Origin: an uncultured Aquimarina sp.
GTDB taxonomy: Bacteria; Bacteroidota; Bacteroidia; Flavobacteriales; Flavobacteriaceae
Assembly (NCBI RefSeq): GCF_947496855.1
Contig: NZ_CANMED010000004.1
Span: 558,001 to 622,000 of the forward strand
Direction: 5' to 3'
Length of the DNA: 64,000 bases
Made by a program: the position numbers and the translations under genes. Positions 60,812 through 64,000 of the stretch are shown here, piece after piece (within the stretch, counting starts at the first letter, position 1; every line of letters starts with the position of its first letter). Below the pieces are notes generated by a model that saw nothing but the letters and a program-made list of their open reading frames with translations, did no database searches and was not told the origin of the DNA.

Positions 60812-61338
60812 TAGACTGCTTTTGATATTTTTGATAAGTAACTTGAAGGCACTGTAGCCGTAATTCCCTGACCTATAGAGTCCAATCGGACTATAATCTT
60901 ATTTTCGTTATTAACGTTAATCACTTCACATTCTAAACCTGTCAGTGAGCCATATTGGATCATCATAACTTCACCAACATCATATGCTTGATTATCAACC
61001 TTTACATCTTGGATACCCTCAGAACTTACTAAAAACTTTATTTTGTTTATTTCCTCGTCTTTTACTATTCCATACTCAGATCCGAAACGAATAAAAGAAC
61101 AAGCACCTTCAACAGATAATGTTTTATGAAAATCCATAGAAGTTTTTATGTTAACAAAGACATATGAAGAAAATAAAGGGATTTCCAATTTCTTTTGGCG
61201 ATCACTCCATTTTCGTATAGTTGTTACTATTGGGAGAAAGGACTCTACTCCATTTTCCTTTAGTAATTCATCAACTTTTCTTTCGTAACGTGATCTTACA
61301 TAAAGTACATACCAACCTGTTTTAAGAAGCTTACCCAT
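60811..61338 (-). CDS. NusG-family antiterminator (RfaH/UpxY/LoaP-like), first gene of the operon
   Basis: The 175-residue protein has the NusG N-terminal domain (WYVLYVRSRYERKVDELL, then LPIVTTIRKWSDR and the hydrophobic PLFSSYVFVN) and a C-terminal KOW-like segment (about 120-175). Housekeeping NusG is not usually placed at the head of a secondary-metabolite operon. Specialised paralogs such as RfaH, UpxY and LoaP let RNA polymerase read through long operons for capsules or antibiotics. Here the gene is first and overlaps NRPS1 by one base, and about 60 kb of co-directional genes follow. The inferred role is processive antitermination of its own operon after recruitment in the leader RNA. 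The family is secure; operon specificity is inferred from position. Confidence 0.9.
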   Translation of the reverse strand: MGKLLKTGWYVLYVRSRYERKVDELLKENGVESFLPIVTTIRKWSDRQKKLEIPLFSSYVFVNIKTSMDFHKTLSVEGACSFIRFGSEYGIVKDEEINKIKFLVSSEGIQDVKVDNQAYDVGEVMMIQYGSLTGLECEVINVNNENKIIVRLDSIGQGITATVPSSYLSKISKAV

Positions 61339-61541
61339 GATTAATGTTTTAATGAGGATGAAAAATTTTTGTGTGTTATCTATATTAAAAGAATAAAAGA
61401 GAAGGTTTAAAAAAAGCCCATAGCTTCGCTTCCTTGACTCACATCCAGTATATTCTGTAAAATTTATGTATTGAAGGTCTAGTTTCTACTTTTCTAAATA
61501 TCTTTAAGAATATCACAAAAAGCTATCACTAGTATTTGATA

Positions 61542-61573
61542 CAAACATAAAACAAAACAGAACCTCAAAACAA
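61542..61573 (-). promoter_or_regulatory. Candidate Bacteroidota promoter of the NRPS operon
   Basis: On the minus strand TATGTTTG (61549-61542) matches the -7 consensus TAnnTTTG exactly. TTG at 61573-61571 lies 21 bases upstream as a possible -33 element. A start near 61535 would give a leader of about 200 bases before the NusG-like gene. Confidence 0.5.
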
Positions 61574-61594
61574 GCTATTAGAGTCCGTTTTCAG

Positions 61595-61625
61595 GAATTA
61601 AGGCTGTCAATTCCGCGAATTAAGG
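61595..61625. repeat. Direct repeat GAATTAAGG x2 with 22-base period
   Basis: GAATTAAGG occurs at 61595-61603 and 61617-61625, about 60-90 bases upstream of the predicted start. The second copy overlaps an inverted repeat AATTC-CGC-GAATT (61609-61621). Two 9-base direct repeats about two helical turns apart are the layout used by LytTR-type activators; the match is suggestive only. Confidence 0.3.
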
Positions 61626-61650
61626 ACACCAAAAATAATTTTAAAAGACT

Positions 61651-61663
61651 GATTATCATTATT
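61651..61663. promoter_or_regulatory. Fur-box-like site 1
   Basis: GATTATCATTATT matches the 6-1-6 Fur core GATAAT-C-ATTATC at 11 of 13 positions. It lies about 100 bases upstream of the candidate operon promoter. Iron regulation would fit a metal-binding product, but AT-rich DNA forms such words by chance. Confidence 0.35.
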
Positions 61664-61730
61664 ATAAAGTCAAAACAAAAAAAGTAAACTACTTAATCCT
61701 CCGTTATATCGAAAAGCATAACAGATTCCT

Positions 61731-61743
61731 GATAATCATTATT
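61731..61743. promoter_or_regulatory. Fur-box-like site 2
   Basis: GATAATCATTATT matches the Fur core GATAAT-C-ATTATC at 12 of 13 positions and lies exactly 80 bases from site 1. A weaker third copy, GATAATCATATTA, is at 61821-61833. Confidence 0.4.
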
Positions 61744-61923
61744 AATCTATGTCATTTTTTAAAAAAACATCCTTTCCAAATAAAGAATAGTACACATTCC
61801 AACAAACTAAAATGGTCTTCGATAATCATATTATTCCATCATTCCTAATATCATGTTAAATTCATTTCTTTATGCTACTGAAAAACCATAAACTATAAAG
61901 GCGATTGTAATAAATAAGTATAT

Positions 61924-62781
61924 TTGCAATCATTGCACATAACTTTTTTAACAATACTTATCTTGAAACCTAAAAAAACAAATACCTTTTTCAATAAGTT
62001 TTGTACAAAGACTCCTATTTTACCTATATATTTTTACTTTGATCACGCAAAAACATCTAATGATTACTTAAAAGGTATTTTGACAAATACTAGTATACAC
62101 AAAACCATATTTATTCACTCCCCAAAGCTTTCCCTAACAATTGGCGAATGGTTTTTAGAAGAAATAACTAATTCAAAAAAAATAGATCTAATACGATGTT
62201 TATTCCTTAAATACTTTTATAAAATATCTACCAGCCCCAGCAGATTTGGTGTTTTTGTTGAGTATCAGATTCTAAAATTCGAAAAACCTTCTGCCTTTAA
62301 ATTAAAAGTTCTTAGTAGACAAAACTGGTTTAACATGAACTTTTTCGCATTAAAATCTAATAAAACTATACCTCTTAAATTAAAAAATGTGCATAATTAT
62401 GATAGATTAAAATCTTTACTTATCTATAAATTATTATTCGATATACAAGGACTAAACTTAATGGGAAGAATTGTATTACATTGGCGTGATTTTTTTTTAA
62501 AAAATCACCTTTTAAAGGTAACAAAATGTAGAGAACATCTACTAATATGTAAATGCGTTTCATTAAAAGATGAAGATAAAATTCTTGTAACACATCTCGA
62601 GAATAAAGAATCTATTATGATATGGCTGAAAATTGTAAAAAATAGCACCAAATTTATATTAGAAGAGTTTCTTTTTACTAATGAGAGTATTGTAAAAAAC
62701 AATCACAATAATGCTAATCAATTAAAAAATATGGAAGTAAACAAAAAAAACAGTCCTATTTTTCAACTATTCATATTTTAA
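61924..62781 (+). CDS. Orphan N-terminal fragment of a LanB-type lantibiotic dehydratase
   Basis: The 285-residue frame resembles the start of LanB dehydratases: CTKTPILP (27-34, compare LRTPLLP), TIFIHSPKLS (61-70, compare the conserved ASPSLY region) and KYFYKISTSPSRFGVF (96-111, compare RMSTRxTPFGLF). LanB proteins are about 1000 residues and glutamylate Ser/Thr in precursor peptides. This frame ends after roughly the first quarter, with no lanthipeptide precursor or cyclase nearby. No ATG precedes the conserved part: an in-frame TAA lies at 61915 and only TTG codons (61924, 61936, 61963) are available. TATATTTG, a -7-like box, covers 61919-61926, so a start at 61963 is more believable. 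It is either a remnant or a stand-alone domain protein. The resemblance is by motif only. Confidence 0.55.
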   Translation: MQSLHITFLTILILKPKKTNTFFNKFCTKTPILPIYFYFDHAKTSNDYLKGILTNTSIHKTIFIHSPKLSLTIGEWFLEEITNSKKIDLIRCLFLKYFYKISTSPSRFGVFVEYQILKFEKPSAFKLKVLSRQNWFNMNFFALKSNKTIPLKLKNVHNYDRLKSLLIYKLLFDIQGLNLMGRIVLHWRDFFLKNHLLKVTKCREHLLICKCVSLKDEDKILVTHLENKESIMIWLKIVKNSTKFILEEFLFTNESIVKNNHNNANQLKNMEVNKKNSPIFQLFIF

Positions 62782-62939
62782 TGAAGTGTATGAAATTTTG
62801 ATAAAAAACTACAAAACAACAGGAAACATTATAAAATCCAACCATTTAGGGCTAAACAATATTTTTATTAATCAATTGTTTTTTATTTTCTTTACAAAAA
62901 ACACGACTCACACATAATGAAAAACTAGTATCACGTAAG

Positions 62940-64000
62940 ATGAAAAAAATCAAAATCATATTTGTCATAATTCTTTCTCTTTTTGGTCTTCATAATATGT
63001 ATTCTCAAAATGAGAGTATCCTAGTAGACATAAATACAATGATCAAAAAAGAGTATGATGAACTCTCTCAAATGTACCAAGACAATATTAAGGATACTGT
63101 AATATCACATTTTTATGCAAAGGCTTTTCTGCTAAAAGCAAAAAAAGAGAAAAAAACTAGTGATATATCAGAAGGCTACTATATGCTTGCAAAAACATCT
63201 CATCATGATAAAGCTCTATTGTACTTAGATACTATTATTGAAATAAATAAAAATATAAATGACTTTGTATATCCTGCAAAAGCACATTTATTAAAAGCAC
63301 AAAAATTTGGAATAAAAAGTGAGTATAAAAAAGCAATTGATCAACTTACTAAAGCAAATGAATATGCTAATGAAAATAAAAATATTGATCAGAAGTTTTC
63401 GACTAAATATTACATTGCAATTCTCAAAAATGAAATGGGAGAATATGAGGAAAGTCTAAAACTTTTAAAAGCAACCACAAAATATTACAAGGGAAAATCT
63501 AAAGAATACCCTTCTTTTCAAAATCGATATATACGCTCACTATTTTCATATGGTAACACCTTTAATTTAAATAAAAAATATGATTCCGCTTACTATTATA
63601 CAAAAAAAGGAATACAACTAAGCTTACAATCTAAAGATAGCATTCAATATGGCTCACTTCTTCTAAGCTCTGCTGTTATCCATTATCAAAAAAAAGAATA
63701 TCAATCAAGTTTAGATAGCCTATACAAACTTAAAAAAATAAGTAAGAATCACTCACAATCAAAAGGTACCTTAATTAGATCCGATCTCTATTTAGGAAAA
63801 ATATACTTTGCTCAAAACAAATTTAGCAAAGCGATTCCATATCTCAAAAGTGTTGATTCTATAGCTTTTTCTAAAAAATATTTTTTTCCATCTGTGACTG
63901 ATACTTATGAATTGCTTATTAGATATTTTAAAGAACAAAAAAACACTAAGGAACAAATATATTATATTGATCGCCTACTCACTGTGGATAGTATTATGGA
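62940..64000 (+). CDS. Secreted/membrane TPR protein, 3' end outside the window
   Basis: The ATG at 62940 starts a frame that is open to the right edge (353 codons seen). Residues 1-23 form a signal peptide ending YSQ. The rest is helical with repeated TPR-like units, such as KSEYKKAIDQL, MGEYEESLKLL, NKKYDSAYYYTKKG, KKEYQSSLDSL and QNKFSKAIPYLKS. In Bacteroidota, proteins of this layout often continue into a transmembrane helix and a C-terminal LuxR- or AraC-type DNA-binding domain, which would make it a regulator. That part is not in the window. Its closeness to the NRPS operon makes a regulatory link possible but unproven. Confidence 0.83.
   Translation, partial: MKKIKIIFVIILSLFGLHNMYSQNESILVDINTMIKKEYDELSQMYQDNIKDTVISHFYAKAFLLKAKKEKKTSDISEGYYMLAKTSHHDKALLYLDTIIEINKNINDFVYPAKAHLLKAQKFGIKSEYKKAIDQLTKANEYANENKNIDQKFSTKYYIAILKNEMGEYEESLKLLKATTKYYKGKSKEYPSFQNRYIRSLFSYGNTFNLNKKYDSAYYYTKKGIQLSLQSKDSIQYGSLLLSSAVIHYQKKEYQSSLDSLYKLKKISKNHSQSKGTLIRSDLYLGKIYFAQNKFSKAIPYLKSVDSIAFSKKYFFPSVTDTYELLIRYFKEQKNTKEQIYYIDRLLTVDSIM

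Larger units (their letters stand above)
61339..61923. other. 585-base regulatory region between the operon and the plus-strand genes
   Basis: I see no gene here. Reading toward the operon it holds three GATWATCAT elements, a direct repeat GAATTAAGG (61595-61603 and 61617-61625), a Bacteroidota-type promoter candidate and a leader of roughly 200 bases before the NusG-like gene. The leader contains a run of seven T on the minus strand (61409-61415) preceded by a short AAGC/GCTT stem, which might be a pause or weak terminator acted on by the antiterminator. Confidence 0.5.

Noticed and set aside
62505..62702. Minus-strand open frame of 65 codons
   Set aside because: It is antisense to the LanB-like frame, which has recognisable motifs; this one has none.

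Overview
The window is AT-rich and is filled almost entirely by one non-ribosomal peptide synthetase (NRPS) cluster on the minus strand. About 60 kb of co-directional genes run from a NusG-type antiterminator (61338) down to a penicillin-acylase-family gene cut by the left edge. The organism looks like a member of the Bacteroidota, probably Flavobacteriia. The grounds are the base composition, a TAnnTTTG-type -7 promoter element upstream of the operon, an outer-membrane beta-barrel protein with a carboxypeptidase-regulatory-like N-terminus, and a signal-peptide-bearing TPR protein at the right edge. The genus cannot be fixed from the sequence alone.

Layout in the direction of transcription (right to left): NusG/UpxY/RfaH-like antiterminator (60811-61338); NRPS1, four modules (48371-60811); NRPS2, two modules plus an extra terminal C domain (40441-48186); NRPS3, one module plus a C domain (35786-40258); Asp/Glu racemase (35036-35782); NRPS4, two modules starting directly with an A domain (29965-35043); NRPS5, one module plus a C domain (25241-29968); SyrP-like TauD/TfdA hydroxylase (24225-25217); NRPS6, a degenerate C ('interface-like') domain followed by two modules (17604-23846); CmlA-like diiron hydroxylase (15966-17570); NRPS7, two modules with an epimerase and a degenerate terminal C-like domain (6771-15932); outer-membrane beta-barrel protein (4203-6587); type II thioesterase (3403-4119); SyrD/PvdE-type ABC exporter (1553-3226); penicillin-acylase-family hydrolase (1-1392, partial). 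To the right of a 585-base regulatory gap lie two plus-strand genes: an orphan N-terminal fragment resembling a LanB lantibiotic dehydratase, and a TPR protein that runs off the window.

I count 14 adenylation and 14 carrier domains, so the collinear product is a tetradecapeptide, probably N-acylated by the starter-type C domain of NRPS1. Ten-residue pocket codes read by eye suggest: Lys-like, unknown, Leu-like, Ala/Gly, Ala/Gly, Leu-like, Thr, unknown, Asp, Val/Ile, Asn, Ile/Val, Phe (epimerised), Asx-like. The SyrP-like enzyme beside the interface-like/Asn module suggests beta-hydroxy-Asn (or Asp). The CmlA-like enzyme beside the Phe module suggests beta-hydroxy-Phe. There are 17 condensation-family domains where 14 are needed, and each of the three surplus positions has a domain with an altered HHxxxDG motif. 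No thioesterase domain terminates the line, so release probably involves the terminal C-like domain.

The PvdE-type exporter, the acylase, the beta-hydroxylase/interface pair, the outer-membrane protein and Fur-box-like sites upstream of the operon together fit a secreted, possibly metal-binding lipopeptide whose acyl chain may be trimmed in the periplasm. That reading is inference; an antibiotic lipodepsipeptide is equally open.
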